DNA from: DASVDK01 sp036381125 [NCBI: Thermodesulfobacteriota bacterium]
Lineage (GTDB): Bacteria > DASVDK01
Direction: 5' to 3'
NCBI GenBank assembly: GCA_036381125.1
Contig: DASVDK010000141.1
Location: 1-50,601 of the forward strand
DNA length: 50,601 nt
In this document: positions 8,996 to 16,384 of the stretch, piece by piece
How positions within the stretch are numbered: the stretch's first letter is position 1
How the letters are laid out: each line of letters begins with the position of its first letter
Notes under the pieces: generated by a model
Databases searched by the model: none
Told to the model about the DNA's origin: nothing
The model's input: only the letters and a program-made list of their open reading frames with translations
Position numbers and translations under genes: made by a program

Positions 8996-10027
8996 GTGCC
9001 GGTCGTCACCATCGGCGAGGCGATGGTGTCCCTGGTGCCGCTCGCGTCCGGGCCCCTGCGGCACGTGCGAACGTTCGACAAGCACGTGGGCGGCGCCGAG
9101 TTCAACACGGCGGTGGCGCTCGCGCGGCTCGGCACCCCCTCGCGCTGGGTGAGCCGCGTCGGCGAGGACGAGTTCGGGCTCGAGATCGTCCGCACGGCCC
9201 GGGCGGAGGGGGTGGACGTCACGTTCGTCCGCGCCGACCCCGAGGCGCCGACCGGCGTCTACTTCCGCGAGTACGGCGGCCCGGCCGGCACCCGCGTCTT
9301 CTACTACCGCCGCGGCTCGGCCGCCTCCCGCATGACGCCGGACGACCTCGACGGCGCCTTCGCCGACGCGACGGCGCTCCACGTCTCGGGCATCACCCCC
9401 GCCCTCTCGGCCTCCTGCCGCGACACGGCGCTCGCGGCGGTGCGGCTCGCCCGCGAGGCGAAGGTGCCGGTGAGCGTCGATCCGAACATCCGGCGCAAGC
9501 TCGTCGCGGCCGCCGACGTGCAGCGGCTCCTGCGGCCCCTCGCCGACGCCGCGGACGTCCTCGTCGCGGGCGAGGAGGAGCTCGAGGCGCTCTACGGCGC
9601 CGGCCACGCCATCGCCGTCGACCCGAGCGGCGTCGCCGGCGCCGACTTCGCCGACACCGACGAGGCGCACCTCGCCCGCCTGTACCCCCTCCTCGAGCGG
9701 ACGCGCGCGGCCGGCCCGGCCGTCGTCGTCTGCAAGCTCGGCCTCGACGGCGCAGTCGCCTGCTCGGCGGACGGCCTGGTCGCGCAGTCGGCCCTCCCCT
9801 GCCCCGAGGTCGTCGATCCCATCGGCGCGGGCGACGGCTTCGATGCGGGCTTCCTGCACGTCTGGCTCGAGTCGCGGAACGTGGCCGAGGCGCTCCGGTG
9901 GGGGGTGGTGGTTGGGGCCTGCGCCGTCGCCGTGCGCGGCGACTTCGAGGGCTACCCCGACGCCGCCCGCGCCGCCGCCCTGGTGGCGCGCCTCTCGGCC
10001 GCGCGGCCCGTCGACGTCGAGCGCTGA
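8996..10027 (+). CDS. kdgK: 2-keto-3-deoxygluconate kinase-like PfkB-family sugar kinase
   Basis: The 343-residue protein is a ribokinase/PfkB-family kinase. It has the N-terminal TIGEAMVSLVPL and the substrate-side glycine motif GGAEFNTAVALARLG. SVDPNIRRKL is typical of KDG kinases, and the C-terminal DPIGAGDGFDAGFLH holds the anion hole and catalytic Asp. It phosphorylates 2-keto-3-deoxy sugar acids to KDPG-like products, which the aldolase at 11.3 kb could cleave. It starts with GTG 10 bases after the dehydratase stop and is surely co-transcribed with it. Its 3' end is followed at once by a short inverted-repeat element. Confidence 0.9.
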   Translation: MPVVTIGEAMVSLVPLASGPLRHVRTFDKHVGGAEFNTAVALARLGTPSRWVSRVGEDEFGLEIVRTARAEGVDVTFVRADPEAPTGVYFREYGGPAGTRVFYYRRGSAASRMTPDDLDGAFADATALHVSGITPALSASCRDTALAAVRLAREAKVPVSVDPNIRRKLVAAADVQRLLRPLADAADVLVAGEEELEALYGAGHAIAVDPSGVAGADFADTDEAHLARLYPLLERTRAAGPAVVVCKLGLDGAVACSADGLVAQSALPCPEVVDPIGAGDGFDAGFLHVWLESRNVAEALRWGVVVGACAVAVRGDFEGYPDAARAAALVARLSAARPVDVER

Positions 10028-10029
10028 CC

Positions 10030-10098
10030 GGGGTCAGGTCTTTCCATTTTCCCGCGGAAAGGGTTGAAGCCTGGACCCGCTGGTAGAGACCTGACCTC
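10030..10098. repeat. Short inverted-repeat (MITE/REP-like) element between convergent genes
   Basis: GGTCAGGTCT (10032-10041) and AGACCTGACC (10087-10096) are perfect 10-base inverted arms around 45 bases. The 23 bases at 10030-10052 recur exactly, in reverse complement, at 29068-29090 and again in tandem at 29093-29115, so this is a dispersed family and not a chance hairpin. It fills the gap between the convergent kinase and glycerophosphodiesterase genes and could also act as a two-way transcription stop. No transposase gene of its own is present. Confidence 0.75.
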
Positions 10099-10110
10099 GG
10101 GCGGCGCGGG

Positions 10111-11238
10111 CTAGCGGTCGGCGAGGAATTCTGCCACCGCCTTCACCCCGGCGTCCGTGTGGTCGGTGAAGAAGCCGTCGATGCCGGCCTCGAGGAAGGC
10201 GCGGATCTCGGTCTCGATGTCGCCGCGCGCGTTCGGGTCGGCGGAGCTTCGGAGGTTGGTCGGCAGGAACGTGTTCTCCGCGCGGAAGGTGTACGGGTGC
10301 ACCACGAGGCCGGCGGCGTGCGCGTTCCGGACGAAGTCGGTGGCGTTGGCCGGGTCGAGGACGCCCCCGACGCGCGGGATGACGCAGGACTTCTCGGGGC
10401 CGACGCCGCCGGCGTGCCGGGCGATCTCGTGCAGGCCGGCCGGGGTCGCCATCCGGCCGTAGGTGAGGGTGCCGCCCGCGGCCACGACGTCGAACGGCCG
10501 GCTGTTCGCCCCGCCGAAGAGCTGCACGAGCGGGATCCTCGTCATGCGGCCCAGCTCCTCGAGGTTCGAGATCTCGAAGGACTGGATGAAGACCCGGTCG
10601 CGCTTCCCCTCGTACCCGTTCTTCTCGAGGATGCGCACCAGCGGCTCCTCCATCGAGAGCCCCAGGCTGTCGAAGTAGGTCGGGTGCTTGGTCTCGGGAT
10701 AGATGCCGATCTTCCGGCCGGTCGCCTTCTCGAGCGCCTTGACCAGGTCGATCACCTCCTGGAGCGTCGGGATCTCGAACTGGCCGTCGAGGCGCGCGTT
10801 GCCCGGGCGCGTCCGGGGGATCCGCTCCCTGGCCCTGAGCGTCTTGATCTCGGCGAGCGTGAAGTCCTCGCTCCACCAGGCGGTGATGGTGTTGCCGTCC
10901 AGGACCTTGGTCGCCCGCCGGTCGGCGAACTCGGGGTGGTCGGCGACGTCGGTGGTCTCGTCGAGGACGTTCTCGTGGCGCGCGATCAGGTGGCCGTCCT
11001 TCGTCATGACGAGGTCGGGCTCGACGAAGTCGGCCCCCTGGAGGACGGCGAGGGCGTACGCGGCCAGGGTGTGCTCCGGGACGTAACCGCTCGCGCCCCG
11101 GTGGCCGATGACGATCGGCGCGCGGTCGCGCGGCCCGTGGTGGCGGTGGTGCCGGCCGGCAGACGCATCGCGGGCCAGGCCGGACTGGGCGAGCAGCGCC
11201 CCGCCCGCCGCGAGGAACAACGCCATGGCACGCATCAT
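10111..11238 (-). CDS. glpQ: Secreted glycerophosphodiester phosphodiesterase
   Basis: The 375-residue protein has a signal peptide (AMALFLAAGGALLAQSGLA) followed by a GDPD domain. It has GHRGASGYVPEHTLAAY with the catalytic His, VEPDLVMTKDGHLIARHE with metal-binding acidic residues and the second His, and the C-terminal DGFFTDHTDAG. The length and the middle insert (WWSEDFTLAEIKTL) match periplasmic GlpQ rather than cytoplasmic UgpQ. It hydrolyses glycerophosphodiesters from lipids to glycerol-3-phosphate and an alcohol, giving carbon and phosphate. I chose the ATG at 11238 because AGGAG lies seven bases upstream; a frame to 11298 has no such site. It is divergent from the aldolase gene. Confidence 0.92.
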   Translation of the reverse strand: MMRAMALFLAAGGALLAQSGLARDASAGRHHRHHGPRDRAPIVIGHRGASGYVPEHTLAAYALAVLQGADFVEPDLVMTKDGHLIARHENVLDETTDVADHPEFADRRATKVLDGNTITAWWSEDFTLAEIKTLRARERIPRTRPGNARLDGQFEIPTLQEVIDLVKALEKATGRKIGIYPETKHPTYFDSLGLSMEEPLVRILEKNGYEGKRDRVFIQSFEISNLEELGRMTRIPLVQLFGGANSRPFDVVAAGGTLTYGRMATPAGLHEIARHAGGVGPEKSCVIPRVGGVLDPANATDFVRNAHAAGLVVHPYTFRAENTFLPTNLRSSADPNARGDIETEIRAFLEAGIDGFFTDHTDAGVKAVAEFLADR

Positions 11239-11335
11239 GTCGGGCTCCTGTCGTGAAGGTCGATTCACGGTACGCGGTACCGGTGACGGAGACGACAACG
11301 GAGTCTGAAGAGATCATGACACGGCGGGCGCTATC

Positions 11336-11986
11336 ATGAGGACCATGCAGCCTCTCGACGCCATCCGGGAGCCGGGCATCGTCGCGATCGTGCGCCACGT
11401 CCCCGCGGACCGCATCGGGCCGCTCGCGCGGGCCCTGCAGGCGGGCGGCGTTCGTGCCATCGAGGTCACGCTCAACACCGAGGGGGCCATCGAGGCCATC
11501 GGCCGCCTCGCCGCGGAGCGTCCGGGCGACGTGGCGATCGGGGCCGGGACCGTGATGACGGCCGCGGAGGTGAACTCGGCCGTCGACGCCGGCGCCGCCT
11601 TCATCGTCTGCCCGCACACCGACGACGAGGTCATCGGCGCGGCCCGCGAGCGCCGCGTGCCGGTGATCCCGGGCGCCTACACGCCGAGCGAGATCGTCCG
11701 CGCCTGGCGCGTCGGCGCAGCCATGGTGAAGCTCTTCCCCGCCTCGAACGGCGGCCCGAGGTACCTGCGCGAGGTCCGGGCGCCGCTCGCCGACATCCCG
11801 ATCGTCCCGACCGGCGGGGTCGGCCTCGACACCGCCGCCGACTTCGTGCGGGCCGGGGCGGTGGCGATCGGCGTCGGCTCGTCGCTCACGCCGAGGGACC
11901 GTATCGCCGCGGGCGACTGGCAGGCCATCACCGACCTCGCCGCCCGCTTCGTCGCCGCGGTGCGCGAGGGGCGGGCTGGCTCGTAG
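11336..11986 (+). CDS. eda: 2-dehydro-3-deoxyphosphogluconate (KDPG/KHG) aldolase
   Basis: The 216-residue class I aldolase cleaves KDPG to pyruvate and glyceraldehyde-3-phosphate. Visible motifs are IVAIVRHV, GVRAIEVTLN with the catalytic Glu near residue 43, GAGTVM near 70, PGAYTPSEI, and AAMVKLFPAS with the Schiff-base Lys132. The length is normal. It completes the dehydratase-kinase-aldolase route set out upstream. Two ATGs compete (11336 and 11345). A TATCAT box at 11332-11337 overlaps the first one, so the true start may be 11345 on a leaderless or nearly leaderless message. Confidence 0.93.
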   Translation: MRTMQPLDAIREPGIVAIVRHVPADRIGPLARALQAGGVRAIEVTLNTEGAIEAIGRLAAERPGDVAIGAGTVMTAAEVNSAVDAGAAFIVCPHTDDEVIGAARERRVPVIPGAYTPSEIVRAWRVGAAMVKLFPASNGGPRYLREVRAPLADIPIVPTGGVGLDTAADFVRAGAVAIGVGSSLTPRDRIAAGDWQAITDLAARFVAAVREGRAGS

Positions 11987-12089
11987 CGCGCCCGGGCAGG
12001 GCGTCACCTGCGGCTTCATCGTCCCGGCGGGCACACGCCGTCGGCGCCGACGCTCCGCTCCGCGCAGGTCGTGGCGCAGACCCCGCCTG

Positions 12090-12313
12090 ACCGACGACGC
12101 GCCCGATCGCGTCCTCGCGCAGGCGGGTGAAGCGGTCCGGGCCGTCGAGCATCGGGTAGTGGCTCACGCCAGGCATCACGATGAGGTCGAACCGTGGCGC
12201 GTACCGGCGGGCCGCTCCGAGATCGGCCGGAAAGCGGTCGCCGTTGACGGCGACGACTCGCCATGGCCCGCAAGGTCCACGGCCCACCCGTGGAGGAGGA
12301 CGACGTCCGGCTC
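12090..12313 (-). pseudogene. Relic of an alpha/beta hydrolase
   Basis: Two pieces of one alpha/beta hydrolase are visible in different minus-strand frames. The first reads PDVVLLHGWAVDLAGHGES: an oxyanion-strand start joined directly to the DLAGHGES strand that normally lies about 20 residues further on. The second, starting with VVAVNGDRFPADLGAARR and containing PGVSHYPMLDGPDRF, is the C-terminal part with the catalytic histidine. The nucleophile-elbow region is missing. Deletions plus a frame change make it a remnant, not a functional gene. It marks the left border of the decayed accessory patch. Confidence 0.65.
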
Positions 12314-13001
12314 TCCGGCCCCCGCGACTACTCTTCGACCAGCATGAGCCCCAGGAGACCGGCGAGGACCGCCGCCAGCCCGAGCAGGCGCTCCGGGGAG
12401 ACGCCCCGGACGACGATGTCGAGCATCGCGGTCGCGCCCACCAGCATCCCCAACCTCGCCATGCGCGCCACGCTCGCCCCTCCGTCCATCGCCGCGGTAT
12501 CGTCGCCGTACGGGGGAGCAGGGTTCATGCCAGCGCGCAAACGCGCACCAGGCACGTGCGGCGCGCGGCGCGGGCCTCGCCGCGCGATTCAGGTCGAAAC
12601 GTCGATCGTTCAGGATGGAGCGGAGAGATGCGCATGGGCATCGAGATCTGCGGCTCTGAGATTCATCTGCGGCCAGCGCCGTCCCAAGCATTCGCGCCTC
12701 GCGGCCACGTCCTTGACATTCCACGCGCGCTCCTCCGCAAACGTGTAGCATCTCCCAGGATCCCTGGATACGCGTCGGACACCGAGGAAAGTCTGCGGTG
12801 ACGCCATGCCCCTGGCGGCTCCCCCGCGTTGCCGCGAGTCTTGCCCACCCCGTACACCTCGGCGCGATGGCGGGGCTCCGCTTGTCGACCGCGGACGTGC
12901 GGGCCCGCGCCAGGCGCCTTCCCGCTAGCGGCTCCTTTCGGCCGACCTGCGCTCTCGCGGGCCGGAGCGCTAGCTAGTCTGCTAGCCCACCCACGTTGCC
13001 C
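12314..13001. other. Region without a supported gene
   Basis: Nothing here is convincing as a gene. A minus-strand frame at 12328-12528 encodes a short hydrophobic peptide but has no ribosome site. Three copies of the palindrome GCTAGC occur at 12924, 12969 and 12981, just upstream of the promoter of the XRE-ImmA operon. Base composition is more mixed than in the flanking core genes. Confidence 0.5.
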
Positions 13002-13036
13002 TTGACAGGGGCGGAAATTCCGTCCAATATTATTGG
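13002..13036 (+). promoter_or_regulatory. Promoter with palindromic operator of the XRE-ImmA operon
   Basis: A perfect TTGACA (13002-13007) is followed after 17 bases by CAATAT (13025-13030), so transcription would start at or next to the ATG at 13038. The perfect palindrome CCAATA-T-TATTGG (13024-13036) covers this -10 box, where a bound repressor would block polymerase. No ribosome-binding site fits between promoter and ATG, so the message is probably leaderless. The obvious candidate repressor is the XRE domain protein encoded by the second gene of the operon. Confidence 0.65.
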
Positions 13037-13037
13037 C

Positions 13038-13679
13038 ATGAAAACGCCGCGGATCCCGACGGCCGAGGACGTTCTCCCGACAATAGACCCACTCCTCCGC
13101 GCAATCTATGCCGCGCTAGAGGCGGGAACGCAGTCGGCGCGAGACTTCTTCGATTCTTTGGGGCAGCCGATTGATCCGTCCCTGGCACCAGCGTTAGTCC
13201 GCTATCACGCCAAGCTGTATCTCGATTCGGCAGGCCATCAGGTATCGGTCGTCGAGTTTGAGCGCGAGCCACTAGCGAACAACGGCTTGTGCCTGCATAC
13301 GCCGGCGCACTCGATCCGTATCCTGAAGGCAGCCCTCAACGGGCGACCTCCGGTGCCTGGCCCCTCGAGGGCCAGAATAGCATTCTACAATCAGCAGCCA
13401 TATCTCTTCCCATTCATGGAAGAGGAGCTAGCCCGAGCTCCGCTGAACCTTCTCGTGCTCTGGGACGTGACCCCGGCGTACGCTCTTAGGAGCCTTTCCC
13501 TCGTTTGTCCGAAGTCCGGGGACACCACGCGCGAATCGGTCGACTGGCATTGGCGCGTGGCGCTGGATCATCCCGCACTGGCTGTCCCGGTGTCCGACGC
13601 GGGAACGAGCCCCGACGACGACCTCGACATGCGCCTTGACGTACCCCAGGACGACGCGGGCAGCGAGCCGGGTGCATGA
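13038..13679 (+). CDS. Unknown protein, first gene of an XRE-ImmA/IrrE operon
   Basis: I do not recognise this 213-residue protein. It has no signal peptide or membrane span. The N-terminal third is helical in character (IDPLLRAIYAALEAGTQSARDFFDS, then ALVRYHAKLYLDS). The middle has an alternating strand pattern (RARIAFYNQQPYLFPF, LNLLVLWDV). The last 25 residues are acidic and probably disordered (SPDDDLDMRLDVPQDDAG). Codon and base use are less GC-rich than in neighbouring core genes, which suggests transfer. The stop overlaps the next start as ATGA, so translation is coupled to the XRE-ImmA protein. A toxin, a substrate cleaved by the partner, or a regulated effector are possible roles; all are inference from the arrangement. 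Confidence 0.8.
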   Translation: MKTPRIPTAEDVLPTIDPLLRAIYAALEAGTQSARDFFDSLGQPIDPSLAPALVRYHAKLYLDSAGHQVSVVEFEREPLANNGLCLHTPAHSIRILKAALNGRPPVPGPSRARIAFYNQQPYLFPFMEEELARAPLNLLVLWDVTPAYALRSLSLVCPKSGDTTRESVDWHWRVALDHPALAVPVSDAGTSPDDDLDMRLDVPQDDAGSEPGA

Positions 13680-14794
13680 TCAACGGCAATCGAGTTCGGC
13701 TCGCTCGCGAGCTGCGTGGACTAACGCAGACGGAGCTCGGACGTCGGGTAGGTCTTGCCCAACCGTCGATTGCTCAGGTCGAGGCGGGGCTCTTCGAGCC
13801 TTCTGACAGGGTACTCAAGCTGATTGCGCTTCAGACGGGATTCCCTCCGGCGTTCTTCCGTCGCACAGAGGACGCGGAGTTCCCAATGGGCTCTCTCTTG
13901 TTTCGCTCCCATGTAAGCGCATCGGCACGACTTCGGACTCAGGCGTATCAGCACGCAAGGATCATCTACCAAGTCATCATCGGCCTAGCCAGGCGCGTTC
14001 CGCTTCTTCCTATCGGGCTTCCCCGATTGAGTGAGGAACCTGGGGCTGCCGCGGCGATTGCCCGTAGCGCGCTTGGATTCTCACCAGAAACGCCGATCAA
14101 GAACCTTATCCGAGCACTCGAGCGAGCGGGCGTGCTCGTCATCGCATTGCCGACGGAAATAGAGGACGGCATTGACGCGTTCTCAGCCTGGGTGGGCGAC
14201 GATACGAAGCGCCCGGTGATCGGCGTTGTTCCGGATCGCCCGGGCGATCGGCTGAGGCTCAGTGTGGCGCACGAGGTTGGCCACCTCGTCTTGCACAGCA
14301 CGCCGCGTCCTCCTGGCAAGGAGCTTGAGGCTGAGGCGTTCGGCTTCGGAGCCGAGCTCCTCATGCCTGAAGCAGCTATGCGCGCCGAACTTGTTCCGCC
14401 GCTAACGCTGACCCACCTCTCGATGCTCAAGGCGCGGTGGGGAGTTGCTATCGCGGCGTTGATTCGTCGTGCACGGGATCTCGCCATCATCTCGCCTCGG
14501 CAGTACAGCTATCTCTTCGAGCAACTTGGCGCCAAAGGGTGGCGTACAAGGGAACCGGTACCGATCCCGGTGGAGAAGCCTCGCGCGCTCCGGAAGATGG
14601 CTGAGCTGGTCTACGGTTTGCCGATTGACTACCGGCGTATGGCTAACGACTTCGACCTGCCAGTTGGGATGGTCAGAGATATACTTGAAAATTACGCTGA
14701 TCGCGGAAACGGCCTGGAGCGGGCCACTCGCGGATCTCGTCCAAAGGTCCTTCCGCTTCGTTCATCTGAAGGAGATCGGACGGGGCGCGATTAG
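13676..14794 (+). CDS. XRE-family regulator fused to ImmA/IrrE metallopeptidase
   Basis: The 372-residue protein has an N-terminal XRE helix-turn-helix (residues 5-60, RELRGLTQTELGRRVGLAQP and SIAQVEAG). The ImmA/IrrE (COG2856) peptidase domain follows, with the zinc motif HEVGH at residues 199-203, AEAFGFGAELLMP carrying the third acidic ligand, and a helical C-terminus. In known systems such proteins cleave a partner repressor (ImmA-ImmR, IrrE-DdrO) or form toxin-antitoxin pairs. Here DNA binding and protease are in one chain, and the partner is the coupled upstream gene (ATGA overlap). It probably autoregulates through the palindrome at 13024-13036. The C-terminal 20 residues run close to a tRNA-Gln, which hints at a mobile origin. 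Confidence 0.9.
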   Translation: MINGNRVRLARELRGLTQTELGRRVGLAQPSIAQVEAGLFEPSDRVLKLIALQTGFPPAFFRRTEDAEFPMGSLLFRSHVSASARLRTQAYQHARIIYQVIIGLARRVPLLPIGLPRLSEEPGAAAAIARSALGFSPETPIKNLIRALERAGVLVIALPTEIEDGIDAFSAWVGDDTKRPVIGVVPDRPGDRLRLSVAHEVGHLVLHSTPRPPGKELEAEAFGFGAELLMPEAAMRAELVPPLTLTHLSMLKARWGVAIAALIRRARDLAIISPRQYSYLFEQLGAKGWRTREPVPIPVEKPRALRKMAELVYGLPIDYRRMANDFDLPVGMVRDILENYADRGNGLERATRGSRPKVLPLRSSEGDRTGRD

Positions 14795-14860
14795 TTCAAG
14801 TGGTGCAGGCAGCCTCACCTTCGCCAAGGACGCCGGGCGAGTGCCCGATGTGGGAGCCAT

Positions 14861-14934
14861 TGGCTGCGAGCGGAGGACTCGAACCTCCACTTCTGGGGTC
14901 AAAGCCCAGCGGCCTCCCGTTAGCCGAGCCCGCA
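14861..14934 (-). tRNA. tRNA-Gln (anticodon TTG)
   Basis: The minus strand folds into a complete cloverleaf. The acceptor TGCGGGC pairs with GCTCGCA with one G-U. The D arm is GGCT-AACGGGA-GGCC. The anticodon stem CTGGG/CCCAG holds the loop CTTTGAC, anticodon TTG (Gln). The T arm is GGAGG-TTCGAGT-CCTCC, with a four-base variable loop. The discriminator G and an encoded CCA end at 14861. All stems pair, so it looks functional. It lies between two accessory operons, and its 3' end faces the XRE-ImmA operon, the usual side for integrases to use. Confidence 0.95.
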
Positions 14935-15128
14935 ATGAAAGCGCCGCCACTTGGAACCTGGAAGGGCTCCTCGACCTTCTGGTCCGTCACCCCGGCAGTC
15001 GTCCCGCGCCCTGGGATCGCGGCGTTGACACGACCGCGCTGTTCTCGCTGCGCGGCAAGGATCCACGTATTCACGTTACGTCGCGCGGCCATGAGGACTG
15101 TACTGCAGGATGGGGTGCGAGGCGCAGG

Positions 15129-15302
15129 CTACCGCGACTTTCGCCCGGACTGCGCAGTGTGTGTCTTCGCGGCCTCGATCACGCGCGTTCCGGCGCCGAC
15201 GCGCTTGAGTGCGTCGATATAGTCGGCTTTGATCTTGTCCATGCTTGCCGACTTAGGGGTCTGGGTCGCTGAGCCCGACTTCTTCTCATTTGGCTGCGAC
15301 AT
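15129..15302 (-). CDS. Small hydrophilic protein co-transcribed with the membrane GAF gene
   Basis: This 57-residue protein runs from the ATG at 15302 to the stop at 15129. The N-terminal 20 residues are polar and low-complexity (MSQPNEKKSGSATQTPKSAS). A short helix-like part follows (MDKIKADYIDALKRVGAGTR, then VIEAAKTHTAQSGRKSR), and it ends basic. It is supported by a strong ribosome site, AAGGAGGGGGG, that overlaps the stop codon of the GAF gene and sits four bases before the ATG, so the two genes are translated together. No known family is recognised. A regulatory or binding partner of the GAF protein is inference. Confidence 0.65.
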   Translation of the reverse strand: MSQPNEKKSGSATQTPKSASMDKIKADYIDALKRVGAGTRVIEAAKTHTAQSGRKSR

Positions 15303-15315
15303 GCTTCCCCCCTCC

Positions 15316-16062
15316 TTACCTCGCCTGTTTACAGAGTACCGCTATTGTGCTGGCCGTTTGCGCCAAGAGGCCCCTCACATAGCCATCGCTGTTCCAGAGA
15401 GCCCCGAAGGTCTCACCGGGGGCGTCCACAGAAACGCAACCGATAAACTTGCCTTTGGCATCGAGAATCGGAACAGCTCCAACGGCACCGTAGTGCTTAA
15501 CCTTTTGGAACTCCTCATACGACAGGCCTATGCGCTCGTCAGGCGCCAACGCCCTCCACTGCTCTTTCGTACAGTATCTAAGCTTACCATGGACCTTCTC
15601 AAGGTCCAAGCCATATTCCTGTCTCCGTTCCCAGCACTTGCCGATCACCCCCTTTCCGCGTGTCCATCTTATGTGCGACGGCGTGTGTATGGCGACGCTC
15701 TCCCTCGCGATTCGGTAGAGAATCGGCTCCCATGGGCGCCGAAGCGGCCGCCGGACGAGAAAGGCGTTCACGCTCAGCTCGATCGCCACATCCCAATCTA
15801 GCTTCAGGACTCGTACGATCAGATACAGCGCTCCTTTCAGGCTCTGACGGACGTCGTTCTCAAATTGGAGCCGACGGCTCAGCCGGCGGTCGACGAAAGC
15901 CGCAGCCCAAGGCTCAACGATTCCAACGGCCAGCCCGGCTACAGCCGAGTGTACGACGTACTCGGGCATCGACACGATCGGCCATTTGATCTGATGCGCG
16001 GCGAGCGCGGCCATGGATACCGCGCCTACCGAACCGCACAACAATCGGAGCCAAGTGAACAT
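15316..16062 (-). CDS. Membrane-anchored GAF-domain protein of unknown function
   Basis: The 248-residue protein has two N-terminal hydrophobic spans (LRLLCGSVGAVSMAALAAHQ and VVHSAVAGLAVGIVEPWAAA) with a short loop. A linker and a cytoplasmic GAF-like domain follow, visible in GKGVIGKCWERRQEYGLDLE, then AVGAVPILDAKGKFIGCVSV and the final LLAQTASTIAVLC helix. GAF domains bind small ligands such as cyclic nucleotides. No kinase, cyclase or output domain is attached, so output must come from the membrane part or a partner. I chose the ATG at 16062 (GGGGA eight bases upstream) over a TTG at 16077. Base composition is lower in GC than core genes. It is followed by a coupled small gene. Confidence 0.75.
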   Translation of the reverse strand: MFTWLRLLCGSVGAVSMAALAAHQIKWPIVSMPEYVVHSAVAGLAVGIVEPWAAAFVDRRLSRRLQFENDVRQSLKGALYLIVRVLKLDWDVAIELSVNAFLVRRPLRRPWEPILYRIARESVAIHTPSHIRWTRGKGVIGKCWERRQEYGLDLEKVHGKLRYCTKEQWRALAPDERIGLSYEEFQKVKHYGAVGAVPILDAKGKFIGCVSVDAPGETFGALWNSDGYVRGLLAQTASTIAVLCKQAR

Positions 16063-16317
16063 CCGCCATGTCCCCAAGGACGATGCCGAAAGCTCTCTAG
16101 AAGCCTCGCCTTTCCGATCGGTGCCATCGGTTGGACTCTCGCACAGAGTGGGACTCGTGTCACTCGGTTTTTTGCTGAACGAGCAATGTCGGTGTGGGAA
16201 CTGCTCGACATCCCCTCGGTACCCAGAGCCCTCGCCCAGCCGCCAGCGCCTTCCGCCGCGCGGCCTTGAAATGGTCCTAGTGGTGGTAGGGGAACCCGCG
16301 CGTATACTGGAAGCTGT

Positions 16318-16322
16318 AGTAG
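16318..16322 (+). repeat. Left target-site duplication AGTAG of the IS21 element
   Basis: AGTAG here is repeated at 18516-18520, immediately outside the opposite end of the element; IS21 elements duplicate four to eight bases. Confidence 0.8.
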
Positions 16323-16384
16323 TGTCAAGCGACAGGAGAGCCTAACCCCCTTACGTCAGTAAATCTGACCCCCTCGGATCGGGC

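Noticed and set aside
7008-9152. 714-residue frame overlapping the dehydratase
   Set aside because: Arg/Pro/Ala-rich shadow of the IlvD/Edd-family gene; no start signal and no motifs.
12328-12528. Minus-strand small hydrophobic frame
   Set aside because: No ribosome site and no coding support beyond two hydrophobic stretches; it lies next to the hydrolase relic and may be part of degraded sequence.
14861-14934. att-site repeat of the tRNA-Gln 3' end marking an integrative element
   Set aside because: No second copy of the tRNA 3' end and no integrase gene could be found in the window.
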